This document shows positions 32,167 through 40,594 of a stretch of 64,000 bases of DNA, one piece after another. This DNA comes from Phytopseudomonas argentinensis (GTDB lineage: Bacteria > Pseudomonadota > Gammaproteobacteria > Pseudomonadales > Pseudomonadaceae): contig NZ_FORC01000005.1 of NCBI RefSeq assembly GCF_900113905.1, forward strand, positions 140,198 through 204,197. The letters are read 5' to 3'. Below the pieces are notes generated by a model. It made no database searches. It had not been told where the DNA came from and saw only the letters and a list, made by a program, of their open reading frames with translations. Numbering within the stretch: position 1 is the first letter of the stretch; each line of letters starts with the position of its first letter. The translations under genes and the position numbers were made by a program.

Positions 32167-32556
32167 ATGAGCCAATCCGCGGATGAAATCGGCAAGAGCA
32201 GCGCCTTCGGGCGTCTGCTCGGCCTCAGGATCGTCAAGGCCGAGGCCGGCGAGGCGATCATCGCCCTGAGCATGCACGACGGCCTGCGTAACCTGCACGG
32301 CAAGCTGCACGGCGGCGCGTTGTTCTCGCTGATCGACACCGCCATGGGCCAGGCCAGCCACAGCCTAACTGACGGCGAGCCGAGCAGCGTGACCCTGGAG
32401 TGCAAGGTCAACTACATCCGCGGCGTCACCGAAGGCGACCTGAGCTGCCGCGCCTGGGTCATCCACGCCGGCCGCCGCACCCAGGTGATCGAAGCCGAAG
32501 TGCACCAGCACGACAAGCTGGTCGCCAAGGCCCAGGCCACCTTCGCCTGCCTCTGA
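32167..32556 (+). CDS. PaaI-family hotdog thioesterase
   Basis: A 129-residue single hotdog domain with the HGGALFSLIDTAMG motif of the PaaI/YbgC-like acyl-CoA thioesterase group, in which a conserved Asp or Asn acts in hydrolysis. The start lies three bases after the tex stop, so it is in the tex operon. The natural acyl substrate cannot be inferred; small or aryl acyl-CoAs are typical for the family. Confidence 0.85.
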   Translation: MSQSADEIGKSSAFGRLLGLRIVKAEAGEAIIALSMHDGLRNLHGKLHGGALFSLIDTAMGQASHSLTDGEPSSVTLECKVNYIRGVTEGDLSCRAWVIHAGRRTQVIEAEVHQHDKLVAKAQATFACL

Positions 32557-32713
32557 GGCCCACGTCACGCGCAGCAGAGCCCTGAAAGCTGCCTGCGCGT
32601 GTCGCTAAAACGTACATCCCTTTCGCCAGACGACCAACGTCAGCAATTCGCCCCTTGTAGAGTCCAGCGTCCACCCCCATATTGGGGCGACCGCTGCGTG
32701 AAGGAATGCAATC

Positions 32714-34294
32714 TTGAGCGACCTGTTCTCCCGCCGTCTGGCCCTGCTCGGCGAGCATGCCAACCTGTCCCTGCTCTCCCAGTGCCTGCACGGCATCGAG
32801 CGCGAATGCCTGCGTGTCGATGAAAGCGGCCAGCTGGCTCTGAGCGGGCATCCCGCCGCGCTGGGCTCGGCGCTGACCAACGGGCAGATCACCACGGACT
32901 ATTCCGAATCCCTGCTCGAGTTCATCACCACCACCGCGGTCGATCCGGGCGACACCCTGGCCGAGCTCGATCGCATCCACCGCTTCGTGTACAGCAAGCT
33001 CGACGGCGAGTACCTGTGGAGCCCGTCGATGCCCGGCCCGCTGCCGGATGAACAGACCATTCCGATCGCCCGCTATGGCAGCTCGCATATCGGCCAGCTC
33101 AAGTACGTGTACCGCAAGGGCCTGGCCCTGCGCTACGGCAAGACCATGCAGTGCATCGCCGGCATTCATTACAACTTCTCCCTGCCCGAGCAGCTGTGGG
33201 CGGTGCTGCAGCAGGCCGAAGGCGACGGGCGCAGTGCCCGCGACTATCAGTCATCGCGCTACATCGCGCTGATCCGCAACTTCCGCCGCTACAGCTGGCT
33301 GCTGATGTACCTGTTCGGCGCCTCGCCGGCGCTGGACAAGAACTTCATGCGTGGCCGCCCGCACCAGCTCCAGGAGTTGGACGCCGACACCCTGTACCTG
33401 TCCTACGCCACCAGCCTGCGCATGAGCGACCTGGGTTACCAGAGCGAAGCCCAGGCCGGGCTGACACCTTGCTACAACGACCTGGCCAGCTACACCGACA
33501 GCCTGCGCCAGGCGGTCGGCACGCCCTACCCGCCCTACGTGAATATCGGCACCAAGAAGGACGGCGAGTGGCTGCAGCTCAATACCAACGTGCTGCAGAT
33601 CGAAAACGAGTACTACTCCAACATCCGCCCCAAACGCGTGACCTACAGCGGCGAGCGGCCGATCCAGGCGCTGATGGCCCGAGGCGTGCAGTACGTCGAG
33701 GCGCGCTGCCTGGACATCAACCCGTTCCTGCCGATGGGCATCGACCTCGCCGAATCGCGCTTCCTCGACGCCTTCCTGCTCTACTGCGCCCTGCAGGACA
33801 GCCCGCAGCTGAGCAATGGTGAATGCGGCAGCTGCTCGGACAACTTCCTCAAGGTGGTCAAGGAAGGTCGTCGCCCGGGCCTGCACCTGTCTCGCCAGGG
33901 CGTACCGGTGGTGCTGCAGACCTGGGCCCACGAACTGCTCGACGGCATCGAAGCCATCGCCAAACTGCTCGATGCCGGCCAGGGCCATGACGAGCACGCC
34001 AGCGCCCTGCGGGCCCAGCGTGCGAAAATCGACGATGCCAGCCTGACGCCCTCGGCCCAGGTGCTGGCCGAACTGCAGAAAGGCGAAACCTTCGCGGCAT
34101 TTTCCCTGCGCCAGAGCAAGCGCCACGCCGAGCACTTCCGCAGCCAGCCGCTGAGCGCCGAGCAGCAGTCCGAGTTCGAGCAAAACGCCCAGCAATCGCT
34201 GCAGGACCAGGCCGAACTAGAAGCTCATGAAGAAGGCGACTTCGACAGCTTTGCCGCCGCCTATCAGGCCAGCATCCTTGCCCTGGCCGTGTGA
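32714..34294 (+). CDS. gshA: Glutamate-cysteine ligase
   Basis: GshA makes gamma-glutamylcysteine, the rate-limiting step of glutathione synthesis. The 526-residue protein is of the proteobacterial type: N-terminal GIERECLRV, the TDYSESLLEFIT glutamate/metal site, GIHYNFS and ARCLDINPF. The start is TTG at 32714, preceded by AAGGA; this gives the family N terminus (LSDLFSRRLALL) and no better ATG exists. The 157-bp gap upstream shows no other gene. Confidence 0.95.
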   Translation: MSDLFSRRLALLGEHANLSLLSQCLHGIERECLRVDESGQLALSGHPAALGSALTNGQITTDYSESLLEFITTTAVDPGDTLAELDRIHRFVYSKLDGEYLWSPSMPGPLPDEQTIPIARYGSSHIGQLKYVYRKGLALRYGKTMQCIAGIHYNFSLPEQLWAVLQQAEGDGRSARDYQSSRYIALIRNFRRYSWLLMYLFGASPALDKNFMRGRPHQLQELDADTLYLSYATSLRMSDLGYQSEAQAGLTPCYNDLASYTDSLRQAVGTPYPPYVNIGTKKDGEWLQLNTNVLQIENEYYSNIRPKRVTYSGERPIQALMARGVQYVEARCLDINPFLPMGIDLAESRFLDAFLLYCALQDSPQLSNGECGSCSDNFLKVVKEGRRPGLHLSRQGVPVVLQTWAHELLDGIEAIAKLLDAGQGHDEHASALRAQRAKIDDASLTPSAQVLAELQKGETFAAFSLRQSKRHAEHFRSQPLSAEQQSEFEQNAQQSLQDQAELEAHEEGDFDSFAAAYQASILALAV

Positions 34295-34423
34295 AAGCTT
34301 GCTCGGCCTGCGACGACTGCGTCACAAAAAAACTCAATGGTCATAAATCCGGGACAGGTGGCCCGGTTCAGCCGAGCGGATTTGGCTAGCATGGTTTGCA
34401 AGCACTCTTTGCGAACCTCTCTC

Positions 34424-34660
34424 ATGAGCCACCGTGACAACACGCAGCACTGGAGCCTGGAAAGCCTGACCAAGGCCTACCAGCAGGGCTATATGGCAGG
34501 CCTGGCCGGCCACCCTTCCGACATCCTGCCCTTCGCCGACAGCATGCCTGCTGCCGCCTGGGAAGCCGGCTGGGTCGACGGCGAAGGCCAGCGCCGGCTC
34601 AGCGCGGAAAAGCTCAACCGCTCGCCGGGCGCCACACCTGGCGTCAAGAAACGCGCCTGA
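34424..34660 (+). CDS. Ribosome modulation factor (Rmf/CrpP-like) small protein
   Basis: A 78-residue protein whose core (KAYQQGYMAGLAGHPSDILPFADSMPAAAWEAGWVDGEGQ) matches the RMF pattern of an aromatic/Gly helix, a Pro-containing turn and an AW..GW.DG helix. RMF dimerises 70S ribosomes into inactive 100S particles in stationary phase; the related CrpP group has other proposed roles. The sequence departs from the standard Pseudomonas Rmf, so this is likely a second member of the family. The ATG at 34424 or 34391 could be the start; neither has a strong ribosome binding site. Confidence 0.72.
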   Translation: MSHRDNTQHWSLESLTKAYQQGYMAGLAGHPSDILPFADSMPAAAWEAGWVDGEGQRRLSAEKLNRSPGATPGVKKRA

Positions 34661-34782
34661 GCCAACGCGCCCGGCCCGACGCCCTCCTGTCGTTGGCCGC
34701 TGTAGCAAGCGTTCCACGCTCTGGTCAGTTGCCGCCCCAGCGTGCAAAAATGCTTAACTCGCTTAACTGAAGAAGCCCAGCC

Positions 34783-35262
34783 ATGAGCAATGCCTCCAGC
34801 CAGATGGACACCTCGCCCCAGGCCAACCCCGCAGGCGACGCGCTGCCTGACAGCTGGCTGGACACCCTGGTGGGCTATGCGCTGCGCCGCGCCCAGCTGA
34901 AGGTGTTCCAGCATCTGGTCGGCAACCTGACCGAGCACGACCTGCGCCCAGCGCAGTTCACCGCCATGGTGATCATCGACAACGAGCCTGGGCTGATGCA
35001 GGCCGACCTGGCGCGCCAGTTGGCCATCGAGCCACCGCAACTGGTACCGCTGCTCAACAAGCTGGAGAGCCGAGGCCTCGCCCAGCGCGTTCGCGGTGTG
35101 CAGGACAAACGCGCCTACGGCGTGTTTCTGACCAAGGCGGGCACTGCCCTGCTGGGCCAGCTCAAGGCCATCGCCGTGGCCAGCGACGAAGCGGCCACCG
35201 CCGCCCTCGACGAAGATGAACGCGCGCAGTTGCTGCGGTTGCTGCATAAGGTCAATCGGTAA
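34783..35262 (+). CDS. ferR: MarR-family regulator of hydroxycinnamate catabolism (FerR type)
   Basis: A 159-residue winged-helix regulator with a MarR core (LRPAQFTAMVIIDNEPGLMQADLARQLAIEPPQLVPLLNKLESRGLAQR, then the DKR wing). MarR proteins in this position next to fcs-ech-vdh repress the cluster and are released by hydroxycinnamoyl-CoA thioesters. Here a 23-bp palindrome at 43001-43023 covers the ech -35 and is the likely target. The gene converges with the acyl-CoA dehydrogenase gene at the far end of the cluster, as in P. putida KT2440. The name is by synteny. Confidence 0.82.
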   Translation: MSNASSQMDTSPQANPAGDALPDSWLDTLVGYALRRAQLKVFQHLVGNLTEHDLRPAQFTAMVIIDNEPGLMQADLARQLAIEPPQLVPLLNKLESRGLAQRVRGVQDKRAYGVFLTKAGTALLGQLKAIAVASDEAATAALDEDERAQLLRLLHKVNR

Positions 35263-35308
35263 GATGCCTTGTGAGAGGCGGCGGGAGTGGCCTGGTAGGC
35301 CGCCAAAA

Positions 35309-35444
35309 GGCAGAAGCAGACATCGGAAGCGGCTGCTTTTGTGGAGGGGCTTTAGCCCCGATGTGCCTGCCTAGGCGCAAAGAACTCGAGGCTAAAGCCT
35401 CTCCCACAACTTTGCACATCGGCCGCTTCCGCCACATTTCTGCC
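35309..35444. repeat. 136-bp imperfect palindrome between ferR and the acyl-CoA dehydrogenase gene
   Basis: Three sets of arms are nested: GGCAGAA/TTCTGCC at the ends, GGAAGCGGC/GCCGCTTCC inside, and TGTGGAGGGGCTTTAGCC/GGCTAAAGCCTCTCCCACA near the centre. The inner arms are classic Pseudomonas REP sequences in opposite orientation. The element fills the 221-bp space between two convergent genes, where it may act as a bidirectional terminator. Confidence 0.8.
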
Positions 35445-35483
35445 AGTTCTCTGCACGCCAAACATTGACGGGCAGAGCGCCTG

Positions 35484-37229
35484 TCATGTCAGAAATCCCA
35501 ACGGCGCCCGGGCTGCATCGATACGGGCGATGCGCAAGTCGATCTCGGGCGACAGATAGCTGAAGAAGAACGCTGCGCTATCGAGCTTCTCCTGATACCA
35601 GGGATCTCCGGCCAGCAGCGGCGCCGCCACGCGTGCGGAACGCGCCCAAGCATAGGCCAGCAGCGCCCAGCCGAGCAGGTGCAGAAAATCGCTGGCAATC
35701 CGGTACGGGTATTCGGCGTCGCCCTCGGTTTGCTTGAGGATGCCTTTCACCAAGACACGCAAATTCGCGGATAGCGCACTTAGCGGGTCGGCATGCTCGC
35801 CGCCCGCCGCCGCCTCCTGCTCGAACAACGCCAGCAGCTCCTCCAACGCCATGCCACCATCGCCCAGCACCTTGCGCAATAGCAGATCGTTGGCCTGAAT
35901 CTCGTTGCTGCCCTCGTAGATCATGGCGATACGGCTGTCGCGCAGGGTTTGCTCGATGCCGTACTCGCCAATGTAGCCGTAGCCGCCAAACACCTGCAGC
36001 GCCTCGCTGGCCAAGTGAAAACCCTGGTCGGTGAAGAACGCCTTGATCACTGGCGTCAGCAGCCCGGCCAGGCGAGTGGCCTGCTGGCGGGCCGGTTCAC
36101 TGCTGGCATGCTCGGCCTGATCGAGCAGGTGCGCGCCCCAGTAACCGACCACCCGCAGCCCCTGGCTGACGGCGCGCAGGCGCAGCAGCGCCAGACGCAT
36201 GGCCGGGTGGTAATGGATGGGGTCGGCAGGCGCTGCAGCAACGCCTTCCGGTCGGCCTGGCGCACGCATCTGCCGGCGCTCCCGGGCGTAATCCAGGGCA
36301 TTCTGCCAGGCCGCCTCGGCATGCCCGAGGCCCTGCAAACCAACGTGCAGGCGCGCCGAGTTCATCATCACGAACAGCGCCGCGAGGCCACAATTCGGCT
36401 CGCCGATCAGCCAACCTTGAGCACCGTCGAAACTCAGCGAGCAGGTGGCGCTGCCCTTGATGCCCATCTTGTGTTCGATGCCGTCGCAGCGCACGGCGTT
36501 ACGCGTGCCGTCATCCAGCCGCTTGGGCACCAGAAACAGCGAGATGCCGCGGGTACCCGACGGCGCATCCGGCAGGCGCGCCAGTACCAGGTGCAGAATG
36601 TCTGCGGTGAGGTCGTGCTCGCCGCCGGAGATGAACAGCTTGCTGCCGGTAAGACGATAACCGCCGTCATCCTGAGGCTCTGCGCGACAGCGCAGCAGCC
36701 CCACATCGCTGCCGGCCTGAGGTTCGGTGAGGCACATGGTCGGCAGGCTCTCCCCGCTGACGATGGCCGGCAAGTAGCGCTCCTTGAGCGACTGCGGGGC
36801 GTGGACATCAAGACACAGGTAGGCACCGTGGGCGATGCCGGTGTACATCGCCCAGGCATGGTTGCTGGCGTAGAGCATTTCCTGCAGCGCCGCATCCAAC
36901 AGTTGCGGCAGGCCCTGGCCGCCATGGGCGGGATCGCAGGCCAGCGCGGACCAGCCGCCTTCCACATAGGCTCGGTAAGCGGCAGCAAAGCCCTCGGGCG
37001 TGCTGACTTCGCCTTCTTGCCAGCTGCAGCCTTGTCGATCTCCGCTGGCATTCAGTGGCGCCAGCACTGCGGAACTGAAGCGCGCAGCCTCTTCCAGTAC
37101 CTGCAAGGCCAGCGGCAGGTCGACCTCGGCAAAGGCCGGCAGCTCAGCCCAGGCCGCAGGCGCCTGCAGCCAGTGCTCGAGGACGAAACGCATATCGCGC
37201 AACGGCGCCTTGTATTGCCACATGGTCAA
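35484..37229 (-). CDS. Acyl-CoA dehydrogenase of the ferulate cluster
   Basis: A flavoprotein of 581 residues, longer than the roughly 380-residue short-chain enzymes and of the FadE-like class with a C-terminal extension. It shows CLTEPQAGSDVG (FAD/substrate loop), KLFISGGEHD, and QVFGGYGYIGEYGIEQTLRDSRIAMIYEGSNEIQ with the catalytic glutamate region. With the adjacent thiolase it would serve a CoA-dependent beta-oxidative route for aryl-propanoyl side chains. In P. putida KT2440 the equivalent gene is the last of the ech-vdh-fcs cluster. A 141-bp repeat separates it from the thiolase gene. Confidence 0.85.
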   Translation of the reverse strand: MTMWQYKAPLRDMRFVLEHWLQAPAAWAELPAFAEVDLPLALQVLEEAARFSSAVLAPLNASGDRQGCSWQEGEVSTPEGFAAAYRAYVEGGWSALACDPAHGGQGLPQLLDAALQEMLYASNHAWAMYTGIAHGAYLCLDVHAPQSLKERYLPAIVSGESLPTMCLTEPQAGSDVGLLRCRAEPQDDGGYRLTGSKLFISGGEHDLTADILHLVLARLPDAPSGTRGISLFLVPKRLDDGTRNAVRCDGIEHKMGIKGSATCSLSFDGAQGWLIGEPNCGLAALFVMMNSARLHVGLQGLGHAEAAWQNALDYARERRQMRAPGRPEGVAAAPADPIHYHPAMRLALLRLRAVSQGLRVVGYWGAHLLDQAEHASSEPARQQATRLAGLLTPVIKAFFTDQGFHLASEALQVFGGYGYIGEYGIEQTLRDSRIAMIYEGSNEIQANDLLLRKVLGDGGMALEELLALFEQEAAAGGEHADPLSALSANLRVLVKGILKQTEGDAEYPYRIASDFLHLLGWALLAYAWARSARVAAPLLAGDPWYQEKLDSAAFFFSYLSPEIDLRIARIDAARAPLGFLT

Positions 37230-37238
37230 CCTCCCTGT

Positions 37239-37379
37239 AGGGCACCTCTAAAAACTACCTGCGTTGCCATCGCGGCGTTAAAACAGGCTCAAAATGCTCA
37301 TTTACAGCTCGTAAACTGCGCTTTTTCGCCTGCTTTTGCCTTGCGCTGGCTGCCTCGCCTACGTTTTTAGAGGTGCCCT
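37239..37379. mobile_element. 141-bp MITE-like element with 17-bp terminal inverted repeats
   Basis: AGGGCACCTCTAAAAAC at the left end is the exact reverse complement of GTTTTTAGAGGTGCCCT at the right end. The interior is an imperfect palindrome centred on TTTAC-AGCTC-GTAAA. It has no coding capacity and fills the gap between the thiolase stop and the acyl-CoA dehydrogenase start. The terminal sequence is one I recognise as a common intergenic repeat of Pseudomonas genomes. No clear target-site duplication is visible. Confidence 0.75.
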
Positions 37380-37391
37380 GTAGAGCAAAAC

Positions 37392-38630
37392 TCAGGCCTG
37401 GTAGCCCGGATTCTCGATCAGCATCGCCATGCCCTGCCCGCCACCGATGCAGGCAGCGGCGATGCCGTAACGCAGCTTGGCGTCGCGCAGCTGCCGCGCC
37501 AGGGTCATCACCAGGCGCAGGCCGGTAGCCGCCAATGGGTGGCCAAGGGCGATGGAGCCGCCGCGCTGATTCAGGCGCGCCGGATCCAGCCCCAACGCCT
37601 GACTGACCGCCAGCACCTGGGCGCCCTGGGCTTCGTTGATTTCCAACAGACCGATGTCGTCCAGCCCCAGGCCGCTGCGCTGCAGCAGCAACTCGATGGC
37701 CGGTGCCGGGCCGATGCCCATGATCTCCGGCGCCACACCAACCACGCTGGAGGCACGCAACAGCGCCAGAGGCGGCTTCGAGGAGTCGGAGGCGCTACCG
37801 ACCAGTGCCGCCGCCGCACCATCGACCACCGCGCAGCTGTTGCCGGCGGTCTGCACGCCGCCAGGGTGAATGGCGCTCAACCGCGCCAGCGCCTCGGCAT
37901 CGGTGGGTCGTGGATGACTATCCTGCGCCACTTCGACAACCCGCCTGGGCAACTGGATACCGCGCGCCTGATAGCCATCCAGTTCGAAGCGCTCGTTGCC
38001 GACCGCGACGATCTCCTCGCCCAGCCAGCCGCTATCGCGAGCCTGCAATGCACGCTGATGGCTGCCCAACGCGTAGGCATCCACCTGCTCGCGACTAATG
38101 CCGTATTCAACGGCCAGGCGCTCGGCGGTGTCGATCATGTCCACACCCGGCGCCGGATCGAACAGCGCTTCCCAGAGAAAATCCTTGAAACCGACCGACG
38201 CGCCGAGACGAAAGCCCGCCCGGTGCTCATAGGCGGCAATCGGGTTGCGCGACATCGACTCGCTGCCCACGCACAGCGCCAGTTGCCCGCCAGACTGCAG
38301 ATGCATGGCCCCTTGGCGCAGCAACTCCAGGCCGGTGCCACAGATGCGCTGTACCGCCAGCGCCGGCACCTGCTGCGGCACGCCGCTGTACAGGCCGATA
38401 TGCCGCGGCAGCATATAAGCGTCAAAACTGGCCTGGGCCATGGAGCCAGCGAACACGCCGTCCACCGCTGCCGGATCGAGGCCGGCGCGGGCCAGCACAG
38501 CGCGGCCGACCTTGATGCCCAGGTCGATGGGCGAAACCTGGGCCAGCGGCCCGTTCAGGTCGCTCCAGGGCGTGCGCAGCGCCTCGATGATCGCCACCTC
38601 CTCGAATGCACTGAACTGGCCGCTGCTCAC
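37392..38630 (-). CDS. aat: Beta-ketothiolase (acetyl-CoA acetyltransferase type) of the ferulate cluster
   Basis: A 412-residue thiolase with nucleophile C97 (QRICGTGLEL), the C-terminal GHPLAATGLR histidine and the AACIGGGQG cysteine, all intact. In Pseudomonas sp. HR199 and P. putida a thiolase (aat) lies beside fcs and was proposed for beta-oxidative cleavage of feruloyl-beta-ketopropionyl-CoA, although the main route is through Ech. The start overlaps the fcs stop by 4 bp, so the two are co-translated. Confidence 0.85.
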   Translation of the reverse strand: MSSGQFSAFEEVAIIEALRTPWSDLNGPLAQVSPIDLGIKVGRAVLARAGLDPAAVDGVFAGSMAQASFDAYMLPRHIGLYSGVPQQVPALAVQRICGTGLELLRQGAMHLQSGGQLALCVGSESMSRNPIAAYEHRAGFRLGASVGFKDFLWEALFDPAPGVDMIDTAERLAVEYGISREQVDAYALGSHQRALQARDSGWLGEEIVAVGNERFELDGYQARGIQLPRRVVEVAQDSHPRPTDAEALARLSAIHPGGVQTAGNSCAVVDGAAAALVGSASDSSKPPLALLRASSVVGVAPEIMGIGPAPAIELLLQRSGLGLDDIGLLEINEAQGAQVLAVSQALGLDPARLNQRGGSIALGHPLAATGLRLVMTLARQLRDAKLRYGIAAACIGGGQGMAMLIENPGYQA

Positions 38631-40483
38631 GGCCGCGACTCGGCGCGCAGGATCGACACGTCACGGCCGCGGTACAGCGCTTCGACCTGCTCGGCGCGCC
38701 ATTGCAGCACGGCACGCTGGTTGATCGAGCCCTTGTCGGTGATCTCGCCACGGTCGATGGACGGCGCCTGGCTCATCAGGGCGATCCATTCCAGCCGTGT
38801 GGCATTGCCGGTAGCTTCGCGGTTGAGGCGCTGCAGCCAATCGGCGAACCAGCCACGGACCGCGGCGCTGGCCAGCACCTCGGCGTCACTGGCGTCCGCC
38901 GCCAGGCCGGCCAGTTGCCGGCATTCATAGAGGCGCGGAAATACCAGCAACCCCAGGCATTCGCGATCCGGCGCGGCGACCACCACGTCCTGCACGTAGG
39001 GCGAGCCTTCGAGCACGGCGCGATTGCGCAGCGGGCCGACGCTGACGAACACCCCGGACGACAGCTTGAAGTCCTCGGCGATGCGCCCATCGAACATCAG
39101 GCCCAGTTGCGGGTCGGTCGGGTCGGCCAACTTGAGCGCGTCACCGGAGCAGTAGAAACCGTCCTCGTCGAACACCTCGGCGGTCTGCTGCTCGGCACGC
39201 CAGTAGCCCGGCATGATGTGCGGCCCGCGAAAGCGCCCTTCCAACTTGCCGTCGACCGGCACCAGGCGTACTTCGCAACCCGGCGCCGGCAGGCCGACGT
39301 AGCCGGCCATGGACAGCGGCCCGGTGGTGAAGGTGCAGGACGGCGACGCCTCGGTCATGCCCAGCCCGGCCATCATCCGGATGCGCTCGCCGCAATGCTG
39401 CTCGGCGATGCGATCGAGGCGATCCCAGGTACTTTGCGACAGTCCGGCAGCGGCGAAGAAGAACAGCTTGATGCGCGCGAAGAAGCGCTCGCGCAGCCCC
39501 GCGTCCTGCTCCAGGGCGTTGACCAGCTCTTCCCAGCCCTTGGGCACGGTCAGGTAGGCGGTCGGCGAGATCTCGCGCAGGTTGCGCAGGGTTTCGGCCA
39601 TGCCCTGGGGCGTCGGCTTGCCGTCGTCGAGATAGAAGGTGCCGCCGTTGTACAGCACGATGCCCAGGTTGTGGCTGCCACCAAAGGTGTGGTTCCACGG
39701 CAGCCAGTCGACCAGCACCGGCGGCTCCTCACCGAACACCGGGAAGGTCTGCAGCAGCATCTGCTGGTTGGCGCAGAGCATGCGCTGGGTGGTGACCACC
39801 GCCTTGGGCAGCTTGGTCGAGCCGGAGGTGAACAGGAACTTGGCGATGGTATCGGGGCCGGTGGCGGCGAAGGCAGCATCGGCCTCGGCGCCGCCGGGCT
39901 TGGCCAGCAGGCTGGCGAAATCGATGTTGGGTCGGCCCGCCACCTCACCGTGCACGGTGATCACCGGCACATCGGCGGCCATCACCGCGTCGATGGCGCG
40001 CTGGTAGGGCGCGGCGTTATCGACGAACAGCAGGCCCGGCTGCAGCAAGTCGCAGACATGGCGCAGCTTGGCGTGATCCTGGGAGAGCAGCGAATAGGCT
40101 GGCGACACCGGGCAATAGGGAATGCCGGCATACATGGCGCCAAGGGCCATCTGCAGGTGCTGCAAGCCGTTGCCAGAAAGAATCGCCAGGGGCCGCTCGG
40201 CGCTCAGGCCGAAGCCGAGCAGGCTTTGCGCGATGGCCCGCACCGCGTCGAGCATCCCCGCATAACTGGTGTGCTGCCACTCGCCGTTCTCGTCGCGCAC
40301 GGCCAGAAAGGTTTGCTGCCCGCGCACTTCGGCCCAGTGCACCAGGCGGTCGAGCAAGCGCTCGGGCAAGGGGGCCAGTGGTTCCAGCGAGCGCATGTGC
40401 AAAACGCCCTGACGTTCGCTGACCTCCACGGCCGGGCGGCCGATGGACACCTGGCGATAACGCGGTCCGGTATCGGAGTTCAC
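38627..40483 (-). CDS. fcs: Feruloyl-CoA synthetase
   Basis: Fcs activates ferulate, p-coumarate and caffeate to CoA thioesters with ATP. The 618-residue protein is an adenylate-forming enzyme with the AMP-binding loop FLFTSGSTKLPKAV, WLPWNHTFGG, MAGLGMTEASP and the GRFRGPHIMPGYW, YCSGDAL and GRIAEDFKLSSG motifs; the C-terminal catalytic lysine region (ITDKGSINQRAVL) is present. It lies downstream of vdh after a 111-bp gap with small hairpins and overlaps the thiolase start. Context within ech-vdh-fcs makes the substrate assignment strong. Confidence 0.93.
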   Translation of the reverse strand: MNSDTGPRYRQVSIGRPAVEVSERQGVLHMRSLEPLAPLPERLLDRLVHWAEVRGQQTFLAVRDENGEWQHTSYAGMLDAVRAIAQSLLGFGLSAERPLAILSGNGLQHLQMALGAMYAGIPYCPVSPAYSLLSQDHAKLRHVCDLLQPGLLFVDNAAPYQRAIDAVMAADVPVITVHGEVAGRPNIDFASLLAKPGGAEADAAFAATGPDTIAKFLFTSGSTKLPKAVVTTQRMLCANQQMLLQTFPVFGEEPPVLVDWLPWNHTFGGSHNLGIVLYNGGTFYLDDGKPTPQGMAETLRNLREISPTAYLTVPKGWEELVNALEQDAGLRERFFARIKLFFFAAAGLSQSTWDRLDRIAEQHCGERIRMMAGLGMTEASPSCTFTTGPLSMAGYVGLPAPGCEVRLVPVDGKLEGRFRGPHIMPGYWRAEQQTAEVFDEDGFYCSGDALKLADPTDPQLGLMFDGRIAEDFKLSSGVFVSVGPLRNRAVLEGSPYVQDVVVAAPDRECLGLLVFPRLYECRQLAGLAADASDAEVLASAAVRGWFADWLQRLNREATGNATRLEWIALMSQAPSIDRGEITDKGSINQRAVLQWRAEQVEALYRGRDVSILRAESRP

Positions 40484-40594
40484 TTTGCTTCTCCACGCGG
40501 GCGACTCGGGTCGCCACTATTGTTCTTGTCGAGGCGCCGTAATCGCCCCTCGCAAGAGGCGACCGGCACACGCAGGAATGCAGCAATGGTTTGA

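Noticed and set aside
30355..32361. Long minus-strand open frame opposite tex and the thioesterase gene
   Set aside because: Same shadow pattern; no start context or recognisable domain.
34752..34770. Possible FerR operator in its own promoter (TTAACT repeated twice)
   Set aside because: The two TTAACT copies are direct rather than inverted and do not reproduce the 23-bp palindrome before ech.
37230..37391. Insertion sequence or transposase remnant
   Set aside because: Terminal inverted repeats are present, but there is no coding capacity; the MITE-like description fits better.
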